Positions 24,101 through 35,910 of a stretch of 64,000 nt of DNA are shown one piece after another; position 1 is the first letter of the stretch, and each line of letters opens with the position of its first letter. Source of the DNA: Ciona savignyi (lineage: Eukaryota; Chordata; Ascidiacea; Phlebobranchia; Cionidae); NCBI GenBank assembly GCA_000149265.1, contig CH002650.1, forward strand, positions 1 to 64,000, given 5' to 3'. Under the pieces are notes generated by a model. The model saw only the letters and a program-made list of their open reading frames with translations, had not been told where the DNA came from and made no database searches. The position numbers and the translations under genes are program-made.

Positions 24101-25674
24101 CACTAAGACCGGTTTTATATAATAGTGGGTATTTTTATTGCCCGTGTTAACGATTCCGCCACACGACTATACAAATAATAAACAATATCAAATTGCACAG
24201 GACGCGCGAGCATCGTCAAAGTTACAAACACGGGGTTATCCGCGACCTGGTGGACAGTTTCATCGCCGAATCGATCGACAAGCCGGGACAATTGTTAAAT
24301 GATGACGTCATAATGGCCTTAACAACCGATGTGTTCGGAGCGGGGCAGGACACGATGTCGACGACGCTGCAGTGGATCTTCGTGTACATGATGCGGTTCA
24401 AGGAATGCCAGAAGAAGGTAACATCAATTGCTTATTATCCCCGCGTCAATATCTTGCGAAGATGTGGATTGCTGATACCTGTCCGACAAGCACTTACCGC
24501 CTGTCGGCCTTTTACCAATCAACTAATCCGAGCTATTTCAATCCACCAGAATCACGTTTATTTATCAGATTTGTTGTTTCCAAACACCATTGTTCTTCGT
24601 CCAAATACACACAGCAGATTAACCGATGAATATTTATTGAATACAGATCTAAATTTGATAAGCGAAAACGAATATTAACTTAGTACCATACCATCCTGTC
24701 CGGCTACTTTAACCAATCACAACCCTTACACTTAAATATGGTTAAGAGCGAAAGATATTAAACATCAATACATTTTGTTGTCTATATTTTAAACTTCTTA
24801 GATAATTTCCTCAAAAGTCCACTACAATAAAATTGTATTTTTAACTTAGTCAGTTATTGCCCAGCGATAACATTAATCACTATTCTAGATTCATGCTGAG
24901 CTGGATTCGGTTCTCAAACCCGGAAGTCTTCCACAAATAAAAGACCGCGCGCGACTCCCCTACCTCGAAGCAGTCATGCATGAAATTTTCCGCCATTCCA
25001 CTTTCACGACCACCACCATCCCTCACGTGACCACCGAGGACACGGTACTCCGCGGGTATCATCTTCCGAAGGAAACGCTCATCTTTATCAACCAATATGC
25101 TGCCAACCATGACCCGGAACATTGGGTCGAACCGGACAAATTCATTCCTGAGCGATTTCTCGATGAAAAAGGAAATTTGATCTCGCGTCCCCATGATCGT
25201 TACCTTCTTTTCTCCACCGGGTCGCGGAAATGTCCCGGCGACGAGCTTTCCCGGATGTTAATTCTTTACCTCATGGCCAATATCTTCACACTGTGTGAAA
25301 TATCCCCGGATCCAAACCAGCCAACCACGCTCGACGCGGTTTACACTCTCTCAATGCGACCAAAAAACGTCAAGACCGTGGTACGAGTCCGAAACCAGGA
25401 TTTATTGAACAAGTCCATGGGAGAGCTATCCGAGATGACTCCTCATATACAAACGGTGAAAAGTGGAACATCGTCTTCCTTTCAAACCTCAAGTAATGAA
25501 GTTCCTAAAAGTTACTTTTCCGAGGACTTCAAGCATCATCCGATCGAGCCGCAGGGTCAACATGAGGCCTCCCTGGACGCCATGGGCTTGGGGGACATCA
25601 ATGGGAACGATATCCGTACGCGCGCCAAGGCTTTATATTCAAACGCCATGTACAGAAGTTCGATTGTCACGTGA
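21116..25674 (+). CDS. Cytochrome P450, CYP1 family
   Basis: Microsomal haem monooxygenase; vertebrate CYP1 enzymes oxidise aromatic hydrocarbons and are induced through the Ah receptor. Six exons join in frame: 21116-21324, 21381-21810, 23265-23351, 23969-24045, 24201-24417, 24889-25674, giving 601 aa. Visible: N-terminal anchor, Pro-rich hinge (KIPGPYPWPVIGN), FSGRP, FGHRYQH, LNEQFGQVVGAG (strongly CYP1), I-helix AGQDT (315-319), ExxR E372-R375, PERF, and the haem loop FSTGSRKCPG with Cys455. After the usual CYP1 end (about residue 510) there is an extra ~91-residue polar tail. The large last exon and 1.45-kb intron 2 are notable. Ciona CYP1E/CYP1F genes are known to me, but which one this is cannot be decided here. 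Confidence 0.93.
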
Positions 25675-25951
25675 TGGGTGAACTCGCCAGCCTAAGAGCA
25701 CTATGCCTCACCTTGAATGTGTTGGTACCGCACCGAGCGAATGGACTGGGAGGAATTGTTCGTATCGAGTTCTTGCCTTTCACCCTGATCACCTCGTTTC
25801 TTCACATGCGCGTTACACACGTATAATGGTGTATATACATATACTGCAATCTTGCCCATACAGTTTACTCAAAATACGACACATTTTCAATTCTTAAGTA
25901 TAGCTTATTCGCGATACAGAATAAAGCGCAACTCATATACATTGTACAAAA

Positions 25952-27626
25952 TTATCGTCGTCCATATCTTTTCTTAATGTGCCTTGCCACAAGGTTGGTG
26001 AGGGAAGCGTCATCAGACAGCCGCTCACAGTGGAGGAAAAATGTGTCCTTAATCGATGACGCAATCAGTATTGAGGCAAACTCCGCCGTGAAGCTTGGCC
26101 ACGTCATCCACCGCATTGTACGCACGTGACCAAATAAACCACGTTCATTGGTCGGTTCTTGTGACATAAAGTGAAAAAGTGTTCTGTAACAAAAGGCATT
26201 TGTCACAATTTTCATTGGATTCTTGCACATTTTGTTTTATAGGTAACCCCATAAGTGAATATAAGTTTATAGATAACTGCATAAGTGAATGTTCTAAGTT
26301 GCAGTAATAACCAACACTAGCAATATGTTTGGTTTCGTCACTAAACATAAATATCATTACGTATCAATTAAGTGCAACTAAATGCAATAACTCCGAAACA
26401 CTACTGTGTCGGTAAGGTAATTTGAAGATTTGCCGTGTGATAACACGCCTGCATTTTTGTCATTTAAGAAATGACAATTTAAATTCCCAACATACAACCC
26501 CTGCGGTTCAGAAACAGATCGCACTGAAACGACCTATGTGCTTGCGTGAATAAATACGATTATTCAGCGGTTTATAAAGCTACTCACGCAACGTCGTCAT
26601 CAATGTTGTTGAAGAAAGTCCATATGCAGTTGACAAACGGGAAGACTGCGAGGTATATCGCTATGGTGGCGATAACATGCGTCGCAATAACTAGTATTGG
26701 GTCGACAGGAAATTGAGAATAAAGGGTCCGTATTTGCGTGTACTCTGGCTGCTGTCGCTGCTGGTGGGTTGTGTGTCTGTGACGAAACAAAGGTTGGTAT
26801 TGTGGTCAAAAGTACATTTGAAAGGGCTTCCTCGTGGCTACAAAATTGTGATCATTTTATACTATTGCTTAAGTAAAGATAGTCTGTGTTATTCGCACTT
26901 ACCTTGGCTTTGGCGGCCACGTTTGAATATACCCACACTAATTGATTAATTGAATTATAGACGTGTTTTTGTCGTATTTTTTCCCTTTCCATTTTTATAG
27001 AAGTTCCTGCTGCGTGTTTTTTATCTTTGAAACAAAAAATAAACTAAACCAGCTGTCCCCAGGTATATTTCCCATGAGATCAAAACGTTTTTTTAAGTGG
27101 GTTTGCGGGGGTATTTTGTGTAGGATTGTAAAGACTTAAATAGGAAAACAATGAATTTTATTAAGAAAATATTTTAATTCTGGCTGTATTTTTTTGCAAA
27201 TACTAAAAACCATAAAGCCACTGAATTTACGCGACGTCCGTCAAGTGCGTTGCGCAATGATATAATCAAAATATCTATCGGTCGGTTTCTATACCCCACC
27301 CTTGAAAGACGACGCTTTAACCAACTAAGTTATGCTACCGGACTGTGGTGCGTGTATATATGCTCTTTCTACAAATGAGTAAAAGCCAATCGAGTGGACA
27401 CTTACTTTTTACAATATATTCCAGTTTTGGGGGCATTACTTTTAAATCGAAATTCTTCGTTTGCATCGCCTCCATCATCAGAGTAGGAGTCATCGGACAC
27501 CTGGCGCTGCCTACCAAGTCTTTGTTTCGCTTTCTTGGGGGGCCTGCCGACTCTTGGTGGCGGAGCAATATCACTGTCCTTGCTAACTGAGCCGCTTGGG
27601 CTGTAATGTGCTTTTTTTCGCGGCAT
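25952..27626 (-). CDS. Unrecognised small membrane protein, with two possible first exons
   Basis: I do not recognise the family. Two shared 3' exons are well supported: 26760(or 26776)-26588 and 26183-25952 (stop). They encode one strong hydrophobic helix (VDPILVIATHVIATIAIYL), then a conserved-looking Trp/Phe-rich segment and a basic end HIKKRYGRR. Two in-frame starts exist. (a) Exon 26992-26903 (MEREKIRQKHVYNS) spliced to an acceptor at 26760 gives 164 aa. (b) Exon 27626-27406 (MPRKKAHYSPSG, with an AT-hook-like GRPPKKAKQR) spliced to an acceptor at 26776 gives 213 aa. Both close in frame, so alternative promoters or one wrong model are possible. It is divergent from the gene at 27816 with ~190 bp between starts. 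Confidence 0.6.
27285..27350 (-). repeat. tRNA-like SINE fragment
   Basis: The minus strand reads 'agcataacttagttggttaaag', then 'aagggtggggtatagaaacc'. It is a degenerate tRNA-like A-box/B-box pair similar to the pieces near 5.8 kb and 40.0 kb. It does not fold as an intact tRNA by eye. Confidence 0.35.
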
Positions 27627-27815
27627 TGTAGCTGTATTTCATTTTTAATTTGGTAAGTATTATATTGCACTACATACCAGTTGCGTATGACGTCACAAAC
27701 TAACACAAGTATCATTGTTGCATTAAAGGACAACTTGTAAAATCCGCAAAACCAATGGTCAAGTCATGAGCTTACATTTACCTGCTAGTATTATCACATA
27801 TATAAAAGTGAAAAA

Positions 27816-30162
27816 ATGTCGAAGAAAAGGAGTAGACCTGCCAAAGGACAGAGGCAGGATCGCAAAAAACCGAAGGATCTTCCAACTTGGTCAAATATTG
27901 CCCATATATTTCTCGCACAAACTGTTGTTACTGGGTTGACTTTTCTGTTTTGTTATTTTTGTCTGACAGCTACGCTAGAGATGCTAGAATCAATAATTCA
28001 ACTGAAATTTGGAAATTCTATGAAAGAGATGTTACTCGAATGGAGTTACAACATCCCAACAGTGGACAAAGTTGCCACTCTGACCAGCAAAGTATTCCTC
28101 ACTGCACCAGTAGCTGGTCACACCATTGCGGCAATATTGTTGAAAGACGTTCTACTTGTGCGCTCTGTTTACTCACAAAACGTCCATCAAAATAGTAACA
28201 GAAGATTTAAAAGGTTTATAAATATGTCCTTTAACTTAGCTAATTTATCGTTTACGATTTTATCTTTTATGTACCGGTACTGCGAGTTTGTTACGAAATG
28301 CTTGAAAAATCCTTTAATGTCAAAATAATGATACAAACTGATTATCGAGTCATTGGTGTTATAGGGTACGGTATTGTGGTAAAAATTCAAGCAACTTTAT
28401 TTTCAGAAAACGACCACCGTCGACGTATTTCCACTTAGCACGGCGGAAGTTTCGTAAAATTGTTAACATTATGCAAGGTCTATGGAGGCAAAGATATTAC
28501 CACGTGCCGCCAAGACCAAAAAAACGTAATACCCGGTTGGGGAAAACCAGTAACGTTCGTAAGCGCAGTACTTATATCAACGATGCGTCACAACTCTTTG
28601 AACCGGTGAACGAACATTACGATGCTTCCGTGTCTTGCACAACCTCTGGTAAGATTTCTATTTCGGCCTATTTGTACTTCGGTTGGATCCCTCATAAAAT
28701 CAGCTACATAATGCTAACCACGTGCGTCTTAGAGCAGTGGTCGCCAACCGTCGGTCCGCTGACCGGTACCGGTCTCTGAATCTGTTGGCACCGGGTCGCA
28801 TCGGCCGCATATTAAACATATTTTTCCGTTTTTTGTGCTGCATAGTTTTTTCTTACACTCAATTTTTTAAACTCTAAACTTAAAACCCCTTCAAAATTTT
28901 ACTGGTACTCCTTCGTACATTGGAACTTTATTCCCAACAACAGATAGGAGATGTACAATCAATACCTTTATTTTAAAAAGTACTGCTTCACTATTACAAA
29001 ATTTTATATGAATGAGCCTTTATATAATTGAGGCCTTATTTTTGTTCTATTACAAACTGGGTTCAGGCAATGTTCCCAAAATGAGCGCAATGTAATCTGA
29101 TGATTAGGCTACTCCTGTGATGTGACGGACACAGTTGACTGTTCAACGACCAGTTTTGATTCTATCATCTTTCCCCTGGAAAGCAACGCACTAACCCACC
29201 AAGAACCCATCGGATTAATGGGTTCTACTAAATTAAAGGAACCTGTTAATCATACACAACACACTGCAATATAGGTCCGGTCACTCGACGGTGGGCGCGA
29301 GGTGATAACATTCACGGGGATAAACATGAATGAATAAATATTTTATCTCATTATATCCAAGCTATTCAGCCCTAAATTTGTGTTGTCATAAGCTGGCTAG
29401 CGTGATATGCGTAATATATAACAATTAAGACCTGCCAACCGGCTCACAAGCGTGCCACCTGGACAAAGGTCGTATTTTGAGCAAAAGTTTTGTCATATGA
29501 ATGAAAATTAAATTAATACAGTATATGGTTTCATAGTGAATTTTTTATTCGCCTGGCTTCTATGGAAAAAAACTAATCGTCACCATCGATATATATATAT
29601 TATATATATTATTTTCTTGTTTCTGTATAATCAAAACATTATAGCGGGTTGGCCTATCTTCTAAACTAAAAAAATCAAAGAAACTAAAATCTTTAAATTC
29701 AACTTATTTAAAAATATCGATATCGTTGCAAAAATATTTTTATTATTTCCTTTTTTATCCACCTCTAACCTCAGTTTACACCACACTTAATTAGAATCAG
29801 AATTGTCGGAGAGCGAATCGTCACAGAAGCCATGTATGACATCACGGGCTTGTCAAACAAACCCACCGCTGACGTACCAGTGCGAGTCCCCGAAAGACGC
29901 AACACCACCCAGCAGTATAGAGGATACAAACGATAAAACTCATCGATGGTTGGAAGCCCCTATTGTTGTCGATGATGAGCCGTTAGAGGGCGCTAGCACT
30001 TTGTCGTCAGTAAAGCTAGGCGTCATTAATTCAGTGGGGTTAAACCGACCAATAAGAAAACGACGGACATACGTCGACCAATCAACAATTGAAGAAACTC
30101 GGCGGAGAGGTTTTGCCTTACATTATCTTCGACCAATTAGAAGTCAGACCGTAGTCATGTGA
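27816..30162 (+). CDS. Unrecognised basic membrane protein (three-exon model)
   Basis: No family recognised. Exon 1 starts at 27816 (MSKKRSRPAKGQRQDRKKPK), with a very basic N-terminus and two or more hydrophobic helices. Read without splicing it stops at 28328 (170 aa). Exon 2 (28407-28648) has a strong acceptor 'ttattttcag', stays open upstream of its internal ATG at 28471, and ends at a good donor. Exon 3 (29795-30162) is acidic/Ser-rich then basic and ends SQTVVM. Joining exon 1 at a donor after 28213 (or 28276) to exons 2 and 3 gives about 335 aa in frame. The first donor (gtttat) is weak, so a separate 170-aa gene plus a second gene is the alternative. It converges on LRRC23, 77 bp apart. 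Confidence 0.55.
28738..28800 (+). mobile_element. Possible hAT element end (fragment)
   Basis: 'CAGTGGTCGCCAACCGTCGGTCCGC' is shaped like a hAT terminal inverted repeat, followed by sequence unlike its surroundings. No matching opposite terminus or 8-bp duplication was found downstream, so this is a fragment at best. It lies in the intron of the gene at 27816-30162. Confidence 0.35.
29200..29345 (+). repeat. Cics-1-like SINE fragment
   Basis: Matches the SINE body ('cggattaatgggttctac', 'cgacggtgggcgcgagg', 'cacggggataaacatgaat'), without the tRNA-like head. Confidence 0.6.
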
Positions 30163-30238
30163 CCAATAAATCAATTTTGAGCAAAACAGACTGATCAATG
30201 GTAGAAATGTATTTTGTGTGAAACATAAATATTGAACA

Positions 30239-33200
30239 TCATGCGTCCTCGTCATTAACTTCCTCATCTGCAGTGACCATCGCATCTTGCCTCCGCTGCT
30301 CATAGAGGTCCTCTGCCTCCACTCTTTCTTCATCAGTATATTCATCCTTATCCAGCCTCTCTAGCTTCCGGAGGATGATGAGGACCTCCATCCGGTATCC
30401 ATCCTCCTCCAGACATGGGTTGTCTGTGAAGTACAATCATCAGCAAACAAGATAGGGGGATAACAAATGGGTAATCGTCAGATCACCTCACGCCCACCGT
30501 CGGGTTACTGAAGGTATTGCAGTGTGTTGTTTATGATATAGACGTTCCTTAAATTTGGTAGAACCCATTAATCCGCTGGGATCAGGCAATGTCCGTTAAG
30601 TGCCTTGCTCAAGGACACAACTGTTTAGCTAGCGACAACTTTCAAACCTGCAACCTTTCGTCTAAAAGGCATCGCACTAAACCGCCAGACTAACCGGTCG
30701 GATTTTTAGGGATATAGATGAATGAGTACACTGTCACATGTAAGTTTTTTGGCAAGGCTTTTGGTGGAGGCTGCCTTGATTCAATGGAGTCTTAAGGGGT
30801 CGCCTAACATTTCAAATAACAAGTGTTTGAACGAGTAGGTAAATATATAAGGAGGTCATTACAACTAAGGAATTTAATTAAATCTTTACTCTGAACACTT
30901 TTGGTGCAGTTGTGTTCCTGAGAAATGCACAGATTTGCCTTAATCCAGATAATTTGAATAATTTCATTTAAAAATAGTAATACCCAAAAAACATGGAATA
31001 AACTGCAATGGCTTGGTTAATGATAAGACAAGATTACTGTGTTTCATGATTTTTATATATTTTGATTAGGCCTACAGCTGACTAAAAAAATTTTTAATTC
31101 AATAAAACAATCACCGTTTAAGACAAGTGCTCTCAGCATGGGAAGTGCTACCAACTTCTTTGCTTCTTTCAAATCAGTGATGTTGTTTGCCCTGGAACAA
31201 TAGTGTTCAGTCAAGTTTAGCTCACGCTTGATAATCATCGGTGAAAACAGAGAATCATTTTTTGTGGTAACTGACTTCATAGATGCAGAGTCAGGATTGC
31301 CAATGGCCCAACATTGCAAACTGCATCTGTGGCACCTTATAATACTAGAACATTGATAATCAACCTTGTTCTGACACATGAATTACTCAAATGACTTATT
31401 CATGATAACCGTATATATCCTTCAAAGTGACTTTACCCACCCACTACAATTCAAAAGAACCAACTATTCAACAGCACATTTAAGGAAATCAGGTTCACTA
31501 TAATACAAGGGGACAGATAAACACACCTCAAATTAATATATTGTAATTTCTTCATATTTTCACTGAATCCATCCAGCTTGTCAATCTGATTATCGCGCAA
31601 ATGAAGTATCATTAAATTTTCCAATTTGTCCAAATCTTCTACTTGTTTCAAACCATTGCCTGCCTGTGATGGAATAATGGTGAATGATAATCAATCAAGT
31701 AACAAAAACACAACATTCCTGCTGTGAAAAGGTATTGAGGATTAAAATCAAACACTGACTTGTTGATTGTTTCTTTAGCCAAGGCACTTATTGGATGTTG
31801 CCTAAACCTACTAAATTAATGGATCGAACAAGGCATAACCAATTTGTCCTGCCAGTTAGCTCAATCAATAAGATCATGGGTGGTGCAGACGGCCAAATGG
31901 TTGTGGGTAACCCGATGGTGGTACAAGTTAATCTGATTATTGCTAGCTAACTCGACTTTGGACATTTGGTAGAATAACAACTCCTATGTTGTATTACCCC
32001 ATTAAAAAGAATGTAAACATTGATCAAGACCAGTGATAACCATGGAAAAACCTTTAAATCTCGCTGCTACCCCCTTCAATGACACAACAATAAACTTCAA
32101 TGACACAACAATAAACATCAAACAGCACTCAAACTTATGGTTTGCATCGATGTGGGACAACAATATTGGTAACACTTCCATGTACAGCAGTTATAAACAA
32201 CACCTGATAAAGCTTGGGCTGTCGAAACAACAGAATATTCAAACAAACAGTACAGTTCAGTAAGAATAGTGTATGCTGCTAGCTCCGATTGCTTTACTTT
32301 TTGTCCGAATATTCTATCATTTCGACAGAACCAAGTTATATCTGGTGTTGTCCATTTCCACTGATGCTGATTGGCCATCAGAATGCAGTTTGGTTGCAAG
32401 AGCATAATATCTTACCAGGTACAAATTCCTGAGGTTTGGAAGATAGATGCCGGCGGTGGTGGTAAGTTTGTTGCCGCGCAGTTCGAGGGTCGTTAGATTG
32501 GTCAGATGCTTGGGATTCAAACCACTCACTGCTGTGATGTGGTTACCTGGGGAAAGTTGGCGAGTTAGTTTTTTTCTAAAGTTGAAAATGGTGATAATGT
32601 TTTTTTTATCACAGTGTATTGGAAAATGTAATTGTCAATATCACCCAGATTATAATCAAATTACCTTGTGTACACCGTCAGGTTATCAAATCTATTGCAA
32701 TATGTTGAATACGACAGAGTTATTTAACACTGTTTGTTTCCCAAATTAAATCTATGGGTTCATGCAACATCTGTAAAGTGAGTAAGAGGATAACTACATG
32801 GTTAGCATTAGGCTTTATGGCCACAATTCGGTTGGCAATCTGAGGCATTCTTAATAATATAACCAGCCGGATAAATGGGCACAGCATTGCAGGTGTGTGT
32901 TGTATCAGCAACCTATGTACATAGGTAAGTAGGCAAATGGAACAAAACAACTCACTGTTTAAATTGAGTTGTTCCAGCAACGGGTGTTCCACACCTTCAG
33001 TACTTGTGATTTGGTTTCCCGACAAATTCATAATCTGCATCGATTTAACTTGTTTAACTCTCCAGTGATCAATTAAAAGCATCTTACAATTCATTTACTG
33101 GTATTGCTAAGTATTTTACCGATGCTGAATGTGGTCATTTTTACCTTAATGCTGTATGTAGCTTCATTCGTGTTAAGCAAGAAAGCATCACCTAACCAGT

Positions 33201-34460
33201 AAAGTTCATCGCAAATAATAAAAAATCACAGACAAAACTAATAACTGCTGCAGACTTCAGGATACCATGGTAATGATGGTAAATATTGCTTTAAAGAGTA
33301 ATAAGCGGTTATGTTTCTTCATATTCCCTGATAAGGTTAAATATTTTGTTTTTCAAAAAGTTTTACACAATTATGTTATTTATGTGCCGCAAATTTATGT
33401 TGTACGCACCTGTAAATATGGTAATGAGTCAAGTTTGGCGGATTTCAAGTTATTCTTGTCGGCTTTCAGTGTGAGGAGGTGAGTAAGGTGGTTCAAGGAG
33501 GATATATCTTCAAGGAGGTTACCAGAAAGGTCAACATACCGAACATGAATGAACTTCTTTAACAATTCAACATCAGTTAGGTCTCTGCAAACATTTCAAA
33601 AATTAAATCGCATCGGAATGTTTGAATTATTGTATTGTTATGTTCTGTTCTTCCAAAACAGTAAAAAACACAAGTAACTTACAAATAATAGAAAAACACA
33701 TCCTTTAAAAGTATTACTAATAACAGTTAGATATAAATGTTTTAACAATTGCTTTAGTTTGGTTTAAAATTGTGGTCCAACAAAATGTAAAAAGTCTTAA
33801 TTTCTGTAATTGGACAACTTCTTGTACGTAAAATTTAAAGAAAATAACATGAAATATTTTTTTATATATAAAACCATTTTTAAATACCTTGTTAAAAATG
33901 TAACGAAAAACAGAAAAAAATATATAAAGGTGTCTACGAGCTTGCATGAAAAATATATTAGTTTTCAGTCTTGTGTAAAGGGTGCATAGTTCATGTACAT
34001 GCGCCTTTAAGCGTGCATTTACAGACAAATATTGAGTTGTTAAGTTTAAAACAAAAGTTAGCAAGCGTAAGTAACTAACAGTAGAGCAATGATCAAGTCT
34101 GTATGCAAAACACAAAAAAAACTTTTACTTTCATATTTGCATCATGTATTAAAGAGAATCAATATATTTCACAATGATACCTTTCATGAGCATCTAATCG
34201 AACATAAGCATGTGCCAGCCCATTTCCAATCTTGCAGAGCAGGTTAAGGCACTCAGGGATCATTTGTTGTACAAGGGGGTTTTCCGGAAGTTTCTGGGTG
34301 AAACAAAAATCATTTATTAATAAATTCTTTGGCCAATTTAATTTATGTTTAAAAGAATGATTTTCGAATGTAAGAAGAGAAAGAAGAAACCGACTCCGGT
34401 CTCAGTCGGTGTCTCCTCCTCTTCTCCAGCATCTTCTTCAAAATCTGATCCTTCCGACAT
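30239..34460 (-). CDS. LRRC23: Leucine-rich repeat protein LRRC23 (radial spoke protein)
   Basis: LRRC23 is a leucine-rich-repeat protein of the axonemal radial spoke, needed for sperm motility in mammals. Eight exons join in frame (transcript order): 34460-34395, 34293-34181, 33584-33410, 33034-32956, 32546-32416, 31663-31527, 31191-31115, 30423-30239, total 320 aa (human 343). Seen: an acidic N-terminus (MSEGSDFEEDAGEEEE), CLNLLCKIGNGLAHAYVRL, RDLTDVELLKKFIHVRYVDLS, then repeats with LxxLxLxxN spacing, LHLRDNQIDKLDGFS, and the conserved cap DNPCLEEDGYRMEVL with LERLDKDEYTDEER. The donor of exon 1 (gtcggt) is the weakest junction. A SINE (30455-30703) lies just upstream of the last exon. Confidence 0.94.
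30455..30703 (-). repeat. Cics-1-like SINE, reverse
   Basis: Runs from 'ggggataacaaatgggtaatcg' through the body to the reversed head 'ctaaccggtcgga'. It is inserted in the last intron of LRRC23. Confidence 0.75.
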
Positions 34461-34514
34461 TTTTAAAATTCACTTAATATCTGCAAAATGGTTTCATAAC
34501 AGTTTTGTAAGAAT

Positions 34515-34710
34515 AAAATATTCATATTTTATCCCTGTGAATGAAAAAGTTATGGGGTGTTATAACACAGGGAATTGGAAGATTACCCCATGCCCATCGC
34601 AGTATGCTGTATATGATTGAAATGTGTATTTTTTGTTTTAATCCATTAATCTACTGAACACTAGAAATGTCCGCTAAGTGGTTTGTCCAAGAACATAACT
34701 AACTAGCTAT
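34515..34710 (-). repeat. Diverged SINE copy
   Basis: Degenerate reverse SINE: 'tttatccctgtgaatgaaaa', 'gttataacacagggaattgg', 'aatccattaatctactgaac', 'aactaactagctatgg'. It lies just upstream of the LRRC23 start. Confidence 0.45.
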
Positions 34711-35910
34711 GGTTCACTTTTAAGTACCGGTACTTAAAGTTTCCGGATAAGCTACCATGATACAGTCTTTAAATTATGTCATTTTTCTTTAAAACCTTGT
34801 ATATGCAAGTAAAAAATTCAGGTTGCAATTGTACTGTTTTTTTACATATTTTTACTCAGATTTTTTTTTATTTGGATGTTTAGTGTGTGTTTTTGTTATC
34901 TTGTGCTGCATAGTTTATGTTTTCTTTATTAGGGTATACAAACTAATAGCTTTCACCTACACAATGCAGGGATCGGTCAAAGTGCAATATTGCCCTAATG
35001 ACCTGGACTAAACACACACTGTAAAATCTAGGCAAATCGGTTGCGAGCATAGGGTATCTGATGCATATGCATGGACATTTTTTAGTCATTCTTGCTTCTT
35101 GGGTTCCGGAGATAAGTTATATTATATACTGCCAAAAAAGTGAAACAATAGGTCGTCCAGTACAAAACAATTAGGAAATTATTAGTATACACAATGCAAT
35201 ATATTCTCTAAGTAAAAGTAACAAGAAATGTAATTACGTTTATGCGAAGTAGAACGTTTAACGCGAACACTGGAAAAAGAGTCCTTAGCAACGAATAGTC
35301 GCTAACCGCTCGGTTGACATACATTAAGCTGTAGTGAACATGTTAAAGGTTAATAATAAAATAAAATCGAGAGCAAAGTGACACTTGCCTTTGTAAAAAA
35401 TGTAGTACGTATTTCCAATCGCATGATAGAAAAAAATATTTGATTTCCGTTTAGTACTAAATAAAATTACACGTTTGAATAAAAATTATTAAGTAGTTCC
35501 GAATTTATGTTCTGTTTTAATGACTGGGTACGATTGTTTAAGAAAAATTCTGTGAATTAAATTTGTATAAAGATCTTCTGTTTTGTGGCAATACTTTAAA
35601 ACACCACAACAATGACGCCCTAACCCCATCCTTCCATAAAAAGGCGAAACAATGACGTAACTATTTTCAGTTACGCTAGTATGTAGGATCTAATCATATC
35701 ATAAATACCGGCATAATTCAAGATACCGATCAGCCTGGCTGAAATAAACAACCGCACACGTCACTCTTGATCGCAGTAATCGACCGGAAGACGTCGGACG
35801 GATAAGATGAATCGGTAACATTTTGTCGGCAACCTACTACGTATCATTTGTGCATATAGTACAACTTTTGAATGGTCAATACTATAGCATCGTAAATTAT
35901 AGCGTCCTAA
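34711..35910. other. Intergenic between divergent LRRC23 and lipoxygenase
   Basis: No exon supported. The stretch is AT-rich with T-runs and should contain both promoters. No conserved motif was recognised. Confidence 0.35.

Noticed and set aside
28738..29440. Complete hAT element starting CAGTGGTCGCCAACC
   Set aside because: No inverted partner or 8-bp duplication found downstream; kept only as a low-confidence fragment.
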